Part shown: one piece after another, positions 56,699 through 64,000 of the stretch
How positions within the stretch are numbered: the stretch's first letter is position 1
Layout of the letters: each line of letters begins with the position of its first letter
Assembly: GCF_003994475.1 (NCBI RefSeq)
Contig: NZ_RZNY01000018.1
Location: forward strand, 2,152-66,151
Reading direction: 5' to 3'
DNA from: Paenibacillus anaericanus
Lineage (GTDB): Bacteria; Bacillota; Bacilli; Paenibacillales; Paenibacillaceae
Length of the DNA: 64,000 bases
Program-made: the position numbers and the translations under genes
The notes under the pieces: model-generated
The model's database searches: none
What the model saw: the letters and a program-made list of their open reading frames with translations, nothing else
Told to the model about the DNA's origin: nothing

Positions 56699-57745
56699 TT
56701 ACACTTTTTCCTCCACGAGTAAACCTAGCTCCTGATTCTTCTTCTTAAACCGCTCGTTATGTGAGGATACATACGCCATTCTCGTGGCCTCTGGATCCAT
56801 ATACAGTTTGGCGCTGTTAAGTGCCAATACAGCGTCCGTAAACGTTCCAGCAATCAGTCCCACTTTGCTGCCATAAGATGCGAAATCGCCTGCGCCGAAG
56901 ATGCCAGGGATATTGGTCGTCATGCGCTCGCCTACATTCGCGTTCCATTCCCCCAGGTCGAGGCCCCAATCACGGATTGGGCCGAAATCACTCTTCATCC
57001 CGTGATTCACGATGACTGCATCAACCTCCAGTTGTTCTTGCTCTTCCGTTTCTATATGTGCAATTGTCACTTGTTCGATACTTGTTCCATTATTGCTATG
57101 TAACGCCCCAACTGCATACGGTGTGCGCACATCTACCGAGGACTGTTTCATCCGAGACACGTTTCGCTCATGTCCGCCAAAGCTATCGCGTCGGTGTACT
57201 ACCGTTACATGCGCGGCAATCGACTCCAACTCATTCGCCCAGTCTACCGCCGAATCCCCGCCTCCAGAGATCAGTACTCGTTTGTCCCGGAATACTTCCA
57301 GCTCCTGCACCGTATAGTACAGGTTCGTCACTTCGTAGCGATCTGCTCCTTCGATCTCCAGCTTCGCCTGCTTACGCATGCCATAACCGATGGTCAGGAT
57401 TACCGTACGTGTATGGTGCCGCTCGCCACTTGATGAGGTCAAGATAAAAGTACCGTCCGGCTGACGATCGAAGTCTATAATTTGCTGACCAAGCACAATC
57501 GTAGGCTCGAAGGTGCTCGCTTGCTCGATTAACTGGGAAGTTAATTGCTCGCAGCGAATCGGTGGCACACCACCGACATCCCAGATGATCTTCTCGGGAT
57601 AAGTAAGCAGCCGCCCGCCTAGCTGATCTTGGGCTTCAATTAGCTTCGTCTTTAATTCACGCATGCCGCTGTAAAATGTCGTATATAATCCGGCAGGCCC
57701 TCCGCCGATAATCGTCACGTCATAAAGCTCCAATGTTTCGTTCAT
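56699..57745 (-). CDS. Ferredoxin--NADP+ reductase-type flavoprotein (TrxB-like)
   Basis: 348 residues from the ATG at 57745, seven bases after GGAGG. FAD motif [16 protein letters not shown] near the N terminus, NADPH motif [16 protein letters not shown] near 160, and the FAD-closing [20 protein letters not shown] near 290. It lacks the CxxC of thioredoxin reductases, so it belongs with the YumC-type ferredoxin/flavodoxin reductases. It lies 41 bases after the ABC exporter gene in a Fur-box operon, which suggests supply of electrons for iron release from siderophores. Confidence 0.86.
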   Translation of the reverse strand: MNETLELYDVTIIGGGPAGLYTTFYSGMRELKTKLIEAQDQLGGRLLTYPEKIIWDVGGVPPIRCEQLTSQLIEQASTFEPTIVLGQQIIDFDRQPDGTFILTSSSGERHHTRTVILTIGYGMRKQAKLEIEGADRYEVTNLYYTVQELEVFRDKRVLISGGGDSAVDWANELESIAAHVTVVHRRDSFGGHERNVSRMKQSSVDVRTPYAVGALHSNNGTSIEQVTIAHIETEEQEQLEVDAVIVNHGMKSDFGPIRDWGLDLGEWNANVGERMTTNIPGIFGAGDFASYGSKVGLIAGTFTDAVLALNSAKLYMDPEATRMAYVSSHNERFKKKNQELGLLVEEKV

Positions 57746-57785
57746 TTTCACGCCTCCGCATTTGTAATTTTGATGTTACTGATCT

Positions 57786-59501
57786 TTAAGTTCCAAACTG
57801 AGCTCGATGCAAGCGGCTGTATGTACCACCCACTGCAATCAATTCCTCATGTCTGCCCTGTTCAACAATTCCCTGATCCGCAACTACGATAATGCGGTCC
57901 GCATTTTTGATCGTTGCCAATCGGTGGGCGATCACAAGTGTCGTGCGTCCCTGTGAAAGTTCCGAGAGCGCCAATTGAATGGCGGCTTCCGTCTCGGTAT
58001 CCAATGCCGATGTCGCTTCATCCAAAATGAGGATAGGTGGATTCTTCAAGAACATTCGTGCAATGGATAGACGCTGCTTCTGTCCGCCGGACATCTTCAC
58101 GCCCCGTTCTCCAATAAACGTATCCAGTCCGTCCGGTTGCGATAGAATTAACTCTTCCAACTGCGCTCTCTTCGCCGCCTCCCAGATCTGCGATTCGGAT
58201 GCATCCAGCTTGCCATAGGCGATATTCTCTCGGATGGTACCGTCAAACAGGAACACATCCTGCTGCACAATGCCGATATGTGAACGCAGCGATTCCAACG
58301 TCATCTGGCGAATATCGATGCCATCTATGGTAATCGAACCTTCGTCTACATCGTAGAAACGTGGCAACAGTGAACATAGCGTCGTCTTCCCAGCGCCAGA
58401 TGGACCTACCAGTGCGACCGTTTCCCCGGCCCGAATGGATAGATCTACTCCACTTAGCACCTTCTCCTTGTTCTCATAACCGAAGGTTACCCCACTGTAG
58501 GTAATATCACCTTTTACTTCTGTAATCGGCTTCGCATCCGGCGCATCATCCACATCCGGCTCGGTTTCTAGCAGCTCTAGGTATCTTTTAAATCCGGCAA
58601 TCCCTTTCGGGTACGTCTCGATCACAGAGTTAATCTGCTGAATCGGACCAAGAAACACGTTGGATAACATCACAAAAGCGATAAACTCCCCGTATGACAT
58701 CCGATTCTGAATGACAAACCACGTTCCGCACACAAGCACAAACAACGAAACACATTTCATTAGAATAAAACTAAGCGAAGAGTTCCAGGCCATAATCCGA
58801 TAGGTGATCAGCTTGGTCAAGCGAAAGCGATTGTTGTTCTCCGCAAAGCGTGAGATTTCATGTTGCTCATTAGCGAACGCCTGAACGACACGGATTCCAC
58901 TAACATTGTTCTCCACACGAGCGTTGTAGTCAGCAATATCTGCGAACATGCGCTTGAAGGCAGCCGACATTTTGCTACTGAAAAATAGAGACAAATAAAT
59001 CATAAGCGGGACAATGATAAAGGTTAGTACCGCCATCTGCCAGTTGATGCTGAGCATAATACCGAACACGCCGACGAGCGTCATGACCGCGATAAATAAA
59101 TCCTCTGGTCCGTGATGCGCAATTTCCCCAATGTCCATCAAATCATTCGTCATTCGGGACACGAGATGTCCCGTCTTATTATTATCGAAGAAACGAAATG
59201 ATAGCTTTTGCACTCGGTCGAACAGCTTCTTGCGCATATCCGATTCGATGCTAATCCCCAGCTTGTGTCCCCAGTAAGTCACCACAAAATGTAATGCGGC
59301 ACTAACAACATAGATGCCCAGCAAGCCGAGACATGAATATAAGATCCATTTCCAGTTACCGCTTGGTAGTAAATCATCCACCACCTTGTTAACAGCAACA
59401 GGGAATACTAATTCCAACAAAGCGGCTATGATAGCGCAGGTGAAATCTAATATAAACAGACCTTTGTATGGGCGGTAATAAGCGAAAAAGCGACGAAGCA
59501 T
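57786..59501 (-). CDS. ABC transporter, fused permease and ATPase (exporter type)
   Basis: 571 residues. An exporter-type transmembrane domain with about six helices (1-300) precedes an ATPase with GPSGAGKTT near 370, the signature MSGGQKQRLSIARMF near 477, LILDEATSALD near 500 and the H-loop IAHRL. A half-transporter that would dimerise. Strong ribosome site AAAGGAGG. A Fur box lies 60-80 bases upstream, so it is likely iron-repressed and may export a siderophore or handle its precursor; the substrate is inferred from context only. Confidence 0.9.
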   Translation of the reverse strand: MLRRFFAYYRPYKGLFILDFTCAIIAALLELVFPVAVNKVVDDLLPSGNWKWILYSCLGLLGIYVVSAALHFVVTYWGHKLGISIESDMRKKLFDRVQKLSFRFFDNNKTGHLVSRMTNDLMDIGEIAHHGPEDLFIAVMTLVGVFGIMLSINWQMAVLTFIIVPLMIYLSLFFSSKMSAAFKRMFADIADYNARVENNVSGIRVVQAFANEQHEISRFAENNNRFRLTKLITYRIMAWNSSLSFILMKCVSLFVLVCGTWFVIQNRMSYGEFIAFVMLSNVFLGPIQQINSVIETYPKGIAGFKRYLELLETEPDVDDAPDAKPITEVKGDITYSGVTFGYENKEKVLSGVDLSIRAGETVALVGPSGAGKTTLCSLLPRFYDVDEGSITIDGIDIRQMTLESLRSHIGIVQQDVFLFDGTIRENIAYGKLDASESQIWEAAKRAQLEELILSQPDGLDTFIGERGVKMSGGQKQRLSIARMFLKNPPILILDEATSALDTETEAAIQLALSELSQGRTTLVIAHRLATIKNADRIIVVADQGIVEQGRHEELIAVGGTYSRLHRAQFGT

Positions 59502-59559
59502 ACATATCCTCCTTTATTACAAGCCCTGATGTCACTTGTACTTCAGTAATTAGCTCGAT

Positions 59560-59578
59560 GATATTGATTATCATTTTC
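59560..59578 (-). promoter_or_regulatory. Fur box of the exporter/reductase operon
   Basis: GATATTGATTATCATTTTC matches 17 of 19 positions of the Fur consensus, upstream of the ABC exporter gene. Confidence 0.8.
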
Positions 59579-59659
59579 ATTAAGCTTAAAGTATAAATGA
59601 CCTATCCAACTGTGACAATGGATTTTTTGAATTTTTTATATGGCAAATCTTCATTTCTG

Positions 59660-59725
59660 CGTTCAGACATCAAAAAAAGCCATCCGCCAAAGTCAGCGAA
59701 CACTTTGGAGACAGCTCTCTTTGAC
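59660..59725 (-). terminator. Terminator after the first AraC-lipoprotein ORF
   Basis: On the minus strand CCAAAGT-GTTCGCTG-ACTTTGG, extended by weaker pairs, then GGCTTTTTTT. It lies about 70 bases past the stop at 59773. Confidence 0.55.
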
Positions 59726-59772
59726 CATTTTCCCGCAATATCATCATTGAATTGTGTGTATATTTGACTCGC

Positions 59773-61740
59773 TTACTTTACCGTTGCTAGCAAACTATCC
59801 ACAATAAAGTCAAGCTGCTTATCCAATGAAATAATGTCATTATAATACGATAATCCAAAGCTTAATTCGATGAGTCGCCCTTCCTTCACAGCCGGAATGC
59901 TATTCCATATAGCGTTATCTGATAAATCCACCATTCCTTCATACGAAGAACGGAAAATATAATCACCAGCGTATTTGGGTAATACCTCAAAGGATAGGTT
60001 ATGAACGCCCCCACTATCAGAGGTTTCAATCTCCTGCTGTATAAGCTCAGGTCCTTTCAGCCCCAGGTATTCATAGATTACCTGTGAGCCGCGACCATAT
60101 TGCTTACTGGAAATTACACTCATTTCGCCTTTGCCGCCTTCCATAATGCTTACCCTTTTATCCAGAATGCCAGCTGCCTTCAACTTCTGCTTGCTCTGCT
60201 CCACCTTAGCATAGAAGTTGTCCAGCAGCGTCTGTGATTCGCCTTCCTTGCCGAGCACTTCCCCAATCTGCTTCAGACGTTCATCTACTGACATCTTCTC
60301 ATAGGGAATATAGACCGTTGGTGCAATTTGATAGAGCATTTGATAGGTTTCCTCAGAAGGAACAATGATGACATCCGGATCAAGCGCAAGCACCGCCTCA
60401 GGACTAGGTTCGAACCATGTGCCCAAGTCGCTAGTTCCAACTAGCTCCTTCTCAAAGGCCGCCCCTTCGTAAGCACTAGAGGAACCAACAGGCTTCACGC
60501 CAAGTGCCAGTACATCGCCCAGCAAATACAGGACAACAACCCGCTGCGGGTTAACCGGCACTTCGACATCTCCTTTGACGGTAGATACCGTCTTAGTCTG
60601 CGGCTCTGCCTCTACTGCCTGGTTTACACTGGAATTAGCTGAAGTAGAGGCCTCGCCAGATACCTGCGTACCTCCGTTTATAGAAGCATTGCTTGCTGTG
60701 CCGGTAGAGCAAGCACTAAGTAGTAGCGTGAGACAGAGCATTAAAGCTACGCCCAATGGTGACTTGTTGCTGTGGTTCATAGGTATGTTTCCCCTCTCGT
60801 TTAATTGATAATGATTATCATAACCATTACCAATATAACGGCTCACCTTCTCCTGAGCAATGTCATATCGAGCCACAGACGATGGTATATGAGGACGTGC
60901 ATCCGGCCTTATATTCCCCGATCGATAACGGATCGGTGCTACTCCCACATGTTTTTTAAACATTTTCGCGAAATAATAGCTGTCCGGATAGCCGATGGTC
61001 TCGGCAATTTTCTGCAGGGTGGCATCGGTTGTAAGCAGTAGTTCCTTAGCTTTATCCATCCGAATTTGGATCACATAATCAATGGGACTGCTTCCGGTTT
61101 GGCGTTTGAACAGTCTTGATAAATGCCGCGGGCTACTATCTAGTAGCTCTGCTAGTAGATCCATCGTGACCGGCTCAGCATAACGCTCTTGCAAGTAATG
61201 TTTGGCCTGCGCTACTATGTCAACTTTGGTTGTAGTTATATGACGGTTATGAATTTGCAATAGCAATTCGTATACAAATTGATAGAACAGCGTCTTCACA
61301 TGAAACCGCTCCAGCTCCCCCCTCTCCTGCCATTCCTTATTCATGAGCTCCACCTTGTGCAGTAATGAAGTAGGATGATCCGGTACAAAGCCATACTGAA
61401 TATGAAACGGATTGTTTCGTTCCATCATGGACATTATTTCCTGGCGGAGAGGTGGTAGGATTCTCGCTTTGTAATAGATGATGTAATACTCAAATGCTTC
61501 TTCAGTCGGGTATATGCTCAAGCAGCAGCCCTTGCTACCATACAGGATAAGAAATCGATTCGCTTCATGACGTTGTCCATCCAATTGTAAATGAGCGCTT
61601 CCGCGTACCGTGTACAAGAAAATATTAGCTGGTAGCCGGTACGATCGAAGCTCCTCATCCAGCTCCATTGTTATATTGCGAATATCAATAATATTAATGA
61701 ATGCGTGGTTCCATAGGATAAGCTGCTCACTTAACCGCAT
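59773..61740 (-). CDS. AraC regulator reading in frame into an iron-siderophore-binding lipoprotein
   Basis: One open frame of 655 codons. Residues 1-285 are an AraC-type regulator: cupin-like sensor, then two HTH units (MDLLAELLDSSPRHLSRLFK; LQKIAETIGYPDSYYFAKMF). A short linker (RYIGNGYDNHYQLNERGN) leads into MNHSNKSPLGVALMLCLTLL with lipobox LLSAC, then a FecB/FhuD-like binding domain (QRVVVLYLLGDVLALGV; PEAVLALDPDVIIVPSEE). The linker DNA contains a Fur box (60807-60825) and AGAGGGG ten bases before the ATG at 60780. The lipoprotein (335 aa, 59773-60780) can thus be made alone. It senses or captures ferric siderophore; full-length fusion, separate product, or both remain open. Confidence 0.85.
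   Translation of the reverse strand: MRLSEQLILWNHAFINIIDIRNITMELDEELRSYRLPANIFLYTVRGSAHLQLDGQRHEANRFLILYGSKGCCLSIYPTEEAFEYYIIYYKARILPPLRQEIMSMMERNNPFHIQYGFVPDHPTSLLHKVELMNKEWQERGELERFHVKTLFYQFVYELLLQIHNRHITTTKVDIVAQAKHYLQERYAEPVTMDLLAELLDSSPRHLSRLFKRQTGSSPIDYVIQIRMDKAKELLLTTDATLQKIAETIGYPDSYYFAKMFKKHVGVAPIRYRSGNIRPDARPHIPSSVARYDIAQEKVSRYIGNGYDNHYQLNERGNIPMNHSNKSPLGVALMLCLTLLLSACSTGTASNASINGGTQVSGEASTSANSSVNQAVEAEPQTKTVSTVKGDVEVPVNPQRVVVLYLLGDVLALGVKPVGSSSAYEGAAFEKELVGTSDLGTWFEPSPEAVLALDPDVIIVPSEETYQMLYQIAPTVYIPYEKMSVDERLKQIGEVLGKEGESQTLLDNFYAKVEQSKQKLKAAGILDKRVSIMEGGKGEMSVISSKQYGRGSQVIYEYLGLKGPELIQQEIETSDSGGVHNLSFEVLPKYAGDYIFRSSYEGMVDLSDNAIWNSIPAVKEGRLIELSFGLSYYNDIISLDKQLDFIVDSLLATVK
60807..60825 (-). 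promoter_or_regulatory. Fur box inside the first AraC-lipoprotein ORF
   Basis: GATAATGATTATCATAACC, about 17 of 19 matches to the Fur consensus, 27 bases ahead of the internal ATG at 60780. It is translated as part of the linker (DNHYQ). Confidence 0.75.
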
Positions 61741-61809
61741 TATGTATGTTCAACTCCTCAGTAATCGCAGGATATCTGCAATCGATAGTATCTTCATCTA
61801 ATCATAATT

Positions 61810-61828
61810 GATAATAGTTATCATTATC
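61810..61828 (-). promoter_or_regulatory. Fur box upstream of the first AraC-lipoprotein ORF
   Basis: GATAATAGTTATCATTATC, 17 of 19 matches, 70 bases upstream of the ATG at 61740, with a second overlapping half site (ATTATCAATACTAAT). So the AraC part is Fur-controlled as well. Confidence 0.8.
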
Positions 61829-61844
61829 AATACTAATATACATA

Positions 61845-61889
61845 AAAAAGACACGACCAGCCACTCTCCCCCTAGAAGGTCGTGACTAA
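61845..61889 (-). terminator. Terminator after the second AraC-lipoprotein ORF
   Basis: On the minus strand TCACGACC and GGTCGTGTC form an 8-bp stem with a purine-rich loop, followed by TTTTTT. Confidence 0.75.
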
Positions 61890-61924
61890 TCGTGTCCGCT
61901 TTACTATGCTTAATTAGGATAAGG

Positions 61925-63916
61925 CTACTTCTGATTGTCTTTTAGAACCTTAACGATAGTCTCAAGTTGTAGCTCCATGGAGTACGGATCTTCCATGACA
62001 AATTCATCATCGAATTCTCCGTACATATAGACCTGACCTTTTGCAACCGCTGGAGCAGCCTTCCATATCGCACTCTTGAAGATCTCAGTCGCATCTTCCT
62101 TAGAGTTCACATATACAAATACATGATCCCCTAGATACTCAGGGAGCACCTCTAGAGATATATTCTCAAATCCCTCTTTCATATTTAATGCTTGTTCTGT
62201 AGGTGGTAACTGCAACATTTGATAGATCGTTGCACTACCATAATTCCCACCCGTCGCGGATAATACAAACAGTGCTTTCGACCCGATCTGAACTACGGAA
62301 ACCGTTTCTCCCTCTTTGATGATGCCTGCAATTTCTTGCCTAGCATCAGCAACCTTCTGTTCATATTCCGTGATCCACGTCTCTGCTACCTGCTGCTTAC
62401 CGAAAATTTCACTGATTCTTCTGAACTTCTCTATCGGACCTGCTGTAGATAGGCCTTCCCAGTATGGCACGAATACCGTTGTCCCGATTTTTTCATATTG
62501 TTCAATATTTTTCTCTATTGACCCTATGATCAAATCAGGTTCCAATTCTATTAATTTCTCTGCATTCATCGGAAATGAGCCTAGGTCTTCGATATTTGCC
62601 AGAATATCTGGGGAAATGCCAGCCTTCTCAATCCATGCTTCTTTCAGCATACCTTCTCGCACACCTACTGGAATAATTCCCAGCTTCAATAACTGTCCCA
62701 TATACTGATCTGATGCTACCCGTTGCGGCTCTGCCGGGATTTCCACATCACCCTTTATAGTAGATACAATTCGCGTCTTTGCTTGTGACGACACATCCTG
62801 TCCCACATTAGAATTGCCGGAATTCGCTTGCGTTTCTACGTTATTATTAGTAGGCGTTTGCGATCCTCCACTTGTATTCGACGCACTTGAACATGCCCCT
62901 AACAATAATGACAGACACAAGAACACTGTCATTGCGCTTATCCTCATATTTCTGTACATATTTAAATCCACTTCCCCTTTATATTGATAATGATTTTCAA
63001 TCTCATTACCAATATACCGCTCAAACTTTTTCGGGAGAATAGCAAATTTTCGTCTAAATAAGGGCAAATCTTCACCTTGGTTCCTATTCTTCCATTCGGT
63101 TTTGAACCGTGCGGGGGACACTCCCTTATACCTCTTGAAGCTGCGACTTAACGTATGCCCATCGAGATATCCCACATTCTCCGCTATCTCCTGCAAAGTA
63201 GCATCCGTCTGCAGCAGCAACTTGATCGCCTTATCAACCCGCACCTCACCCAGATAATGAATGGGACTAGTGTTCATCTTTTCTTTAAACAACTTAGACA
63301 AGTAACCAGCACTACAACCCCAATTTTGCGCTAGGGAATCCAGTGTAATAGGTTGGTAGTAATTTTCATCAATATAGCGGATCGCCTGCGCTACAAGGTC
63401 AGGCTTAATCGGCTCGATCCCTTGGGCATGCAATTGTTGCGAAAGCTCGTACACAAATTGATAGAACAACGTTTTGACATGCAGTTTTTCTAAATCATTT
63501 GATCGCTGCCACTCGTTGCTCATCTGTTCCACTATAGTAAAGAGAGACAGCGGATAACTCGGTGTAAAAGCATATTGATATTGGAATGGAGTAGATCCCT
63601 TCATGAAGGGTGAAGTCTCCTGACGGTAGGGTAAAGAAAGAGTCGCTTTATACAAAATCATATAGAACTCGAATTCTTCCTCCGCCGCAATATCAAGACA
63701 TAATCCCTTACCACCATGGAGAATATCGAAACGCTTCACAAGGTGTACGTTGTGATCCAGCCACACTTGTGCGCTCCCCCGTACCGTGTACAAGAAAGTA
63801 CTAGCTGGAAATCGATAGTTTCGCAATTGTTCTTTCTGTACCATGGTCGTATGACGTATGTCTATTATCTTGATGAAGGCTTGGTTCCATAACAAAATAT
63901 GCTCGTGTACATTCAT
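61925..63916 (-). CDS. Second AraC regulator in frame with an iron-binding-type lipoprotein
   Basis: 663 codons, a paralogue of the neighbouring ORF with identical layout. AraC part: sensor domain then LDSLAQNWGCSAGYLSKLFK and LQEIAENVGYLDGHTLSRSF. Linker RYIGNEIENHYQYKGEVD. Lipoprotein start MYRNMRISAMTVFLCLSLLL with lipobox LLGAC, and a FecB-like binding domain (KLIELEPDLIIGSIEKN; SLEVLPEYLGDHVFVYV). The linker DNA carries a Fur box at 62986-63004 and GTGGA seven bases before the ATG at 62959. The true start has AAGGAG upstream of 63916. The binding domain differs from its neighbour's, suggesting a different ferric siderophore. Confidence 0.85.
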   Translation of the reverse strand: MNVHEHILLWNQAFIKIIDIRHTTMVQKEQLRNYRFPASTFLYTVRGSAQVWLDHNVHLVKRFDILHGGKGLCLDIAAEEEFEFYMILYKATLSLPYRQETSPFMKGSTPFQYQYAFTPSYPLSLFTIVEQMSNEWQRSNDLEKLHVKTLFYQFVYELSQQLHAQGIEPIKPDLVAQAIRYIDENYYQPITLDSLAQNWGCSAGYLSKLFKEKMNTSPIHYLGEVRVDKAIKLLLQTDATLQEIAENVGYLDGHTLSRSFKRYKGVSPARFKTEWKNRNQGEDLPLFRRKFAILPKKFERYIGNEIENHYQYKGEVDLNMYRNMRISAMTVFLCLSLLLGACSSASNTSGGSQTPTNNNVETQANSGNSNVGQDVSSQAKTRIVSTIKGDVEIPAEPQRVASDQYMGQLLKLGIIPVGVREGMLKEAWIEKAGISPDILANIEDLGSFPMNAEKLIELEPDLIIGSIEKNIEQYEKIGTTVFVPYWEGLSTAGPIEKFRRISEIFGKQQVAETWITEYEQKVADARQEIAGIIKEGETVSVVQIGSKALFVLSATGGNYGSATIYQMLQLPPTEQALNMKEGFENISLEVLPEYLGDHVFVYVNSKEDATEIFKSAIWKAAPAVAKGQVYMYGEFDDEFVMEDPYSMELQLETIVKVLKDNQK
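62986..63004 (-). promoter_or_regulatory. Fur box inside the second AraC-lipoprotein ORF
   Basis: GATAATGATTTTCAATCTC, 16 of 19 matches to consensus, 27 bases ahead of the internal ATG at 62959, translated as ENHYQ. Confidence 0.65.
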
Positions 63917-64000
63917 AACATTCTTACTCCTTCTGACAAAGGAAATCCCATATTCCCAAGATCAAATGACGTTTGCGGTTTCACCATACACCTTATTTGT

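Overview
The window looks like chromosomal DNA of a Paenibacillus-type Firmicute. It has strong AGGAGG-type ribosome sites, Rho-independent terminators with T-tracts, a secreted lyase ending in SLH domains, a holin-like type I toxin of the Bacillales kind, AraC/binding-protein ORFs resembling Bacillus Btr, and Fur boxes with the Bacillus consensus. Nearly all genes lie on the minus strand.

Region 1 (1-28 kb) is an AT-rich defence island. It starts with a cut-off membrane protein gene, a HEPN-like gene divergent from two XRE regulators, and an unlisted type I toxin with its antisense RNA. A MazG-like pyrophosphohydrolase and a DUF2075 nuclease-helicase follow. The main cluster (4.96-21.1 kb) holds a 1879-aa DUF1998 helicase resembling DruE, a 914-aa unknown protein, a 236-aa unknown protein, an Mrr-nuclease/SF2-helicase, a MORC/MutL-like GHKL ATPase rich in zinc ribbons, and two divergent DNA cytosine methyltransferases. 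A decayed Mrr-like nuclease gene separates it from a second cluster (22.2-26.0 kb) of cytosine methyltransferase, GHKL ATPase and SIR2-like NADase, overlapping or nearly abutting end to end. A truncated PLD-helicase closes the island.

Region 2 (28.4-40 kb) has two large secreted PL8-family polysaccharide lyases with dockerin, DNRLRE and Ig-like modules (one with SLH anchors), a membrane chemoreceptor and a GNAT-like protein.

Region 3 (40.2-56 kb) is a complete type I-C CRISPR-Cas locus: cas3-cas5-cas8c-cas7-cas4-cas1-cas2 between two arrays of 51 and 55 full repeats. The two repeat families differ by paired changes that keep the hairpin, and both arrays share a leader motif. Regions 2 and 3 together are flanked by diverged direct repeats (27754-28332 and 56102-56642). 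Each repeat carries the start of the PLD-helicase gene and a small membrane ORF, so this block may have been inserted or bounded by a duplication.

Region 4 (56.7-64 kb) is a Fur-controlled iron module: a ferredoxin-NADP reductase-like flavoprotein, an ABC exporter, and two tandem ORFs in which an AraC regulator reads in frame into an iron-siderophore-binding lipoprotein. A Fur box, ribosome site and lipobox lie inside each continuous frame.

The strongest candidates for undescribed biology are the two methyltransferase/GHKL clusters and the AraC-lipoprotein ORFs with a translated Fur operator.
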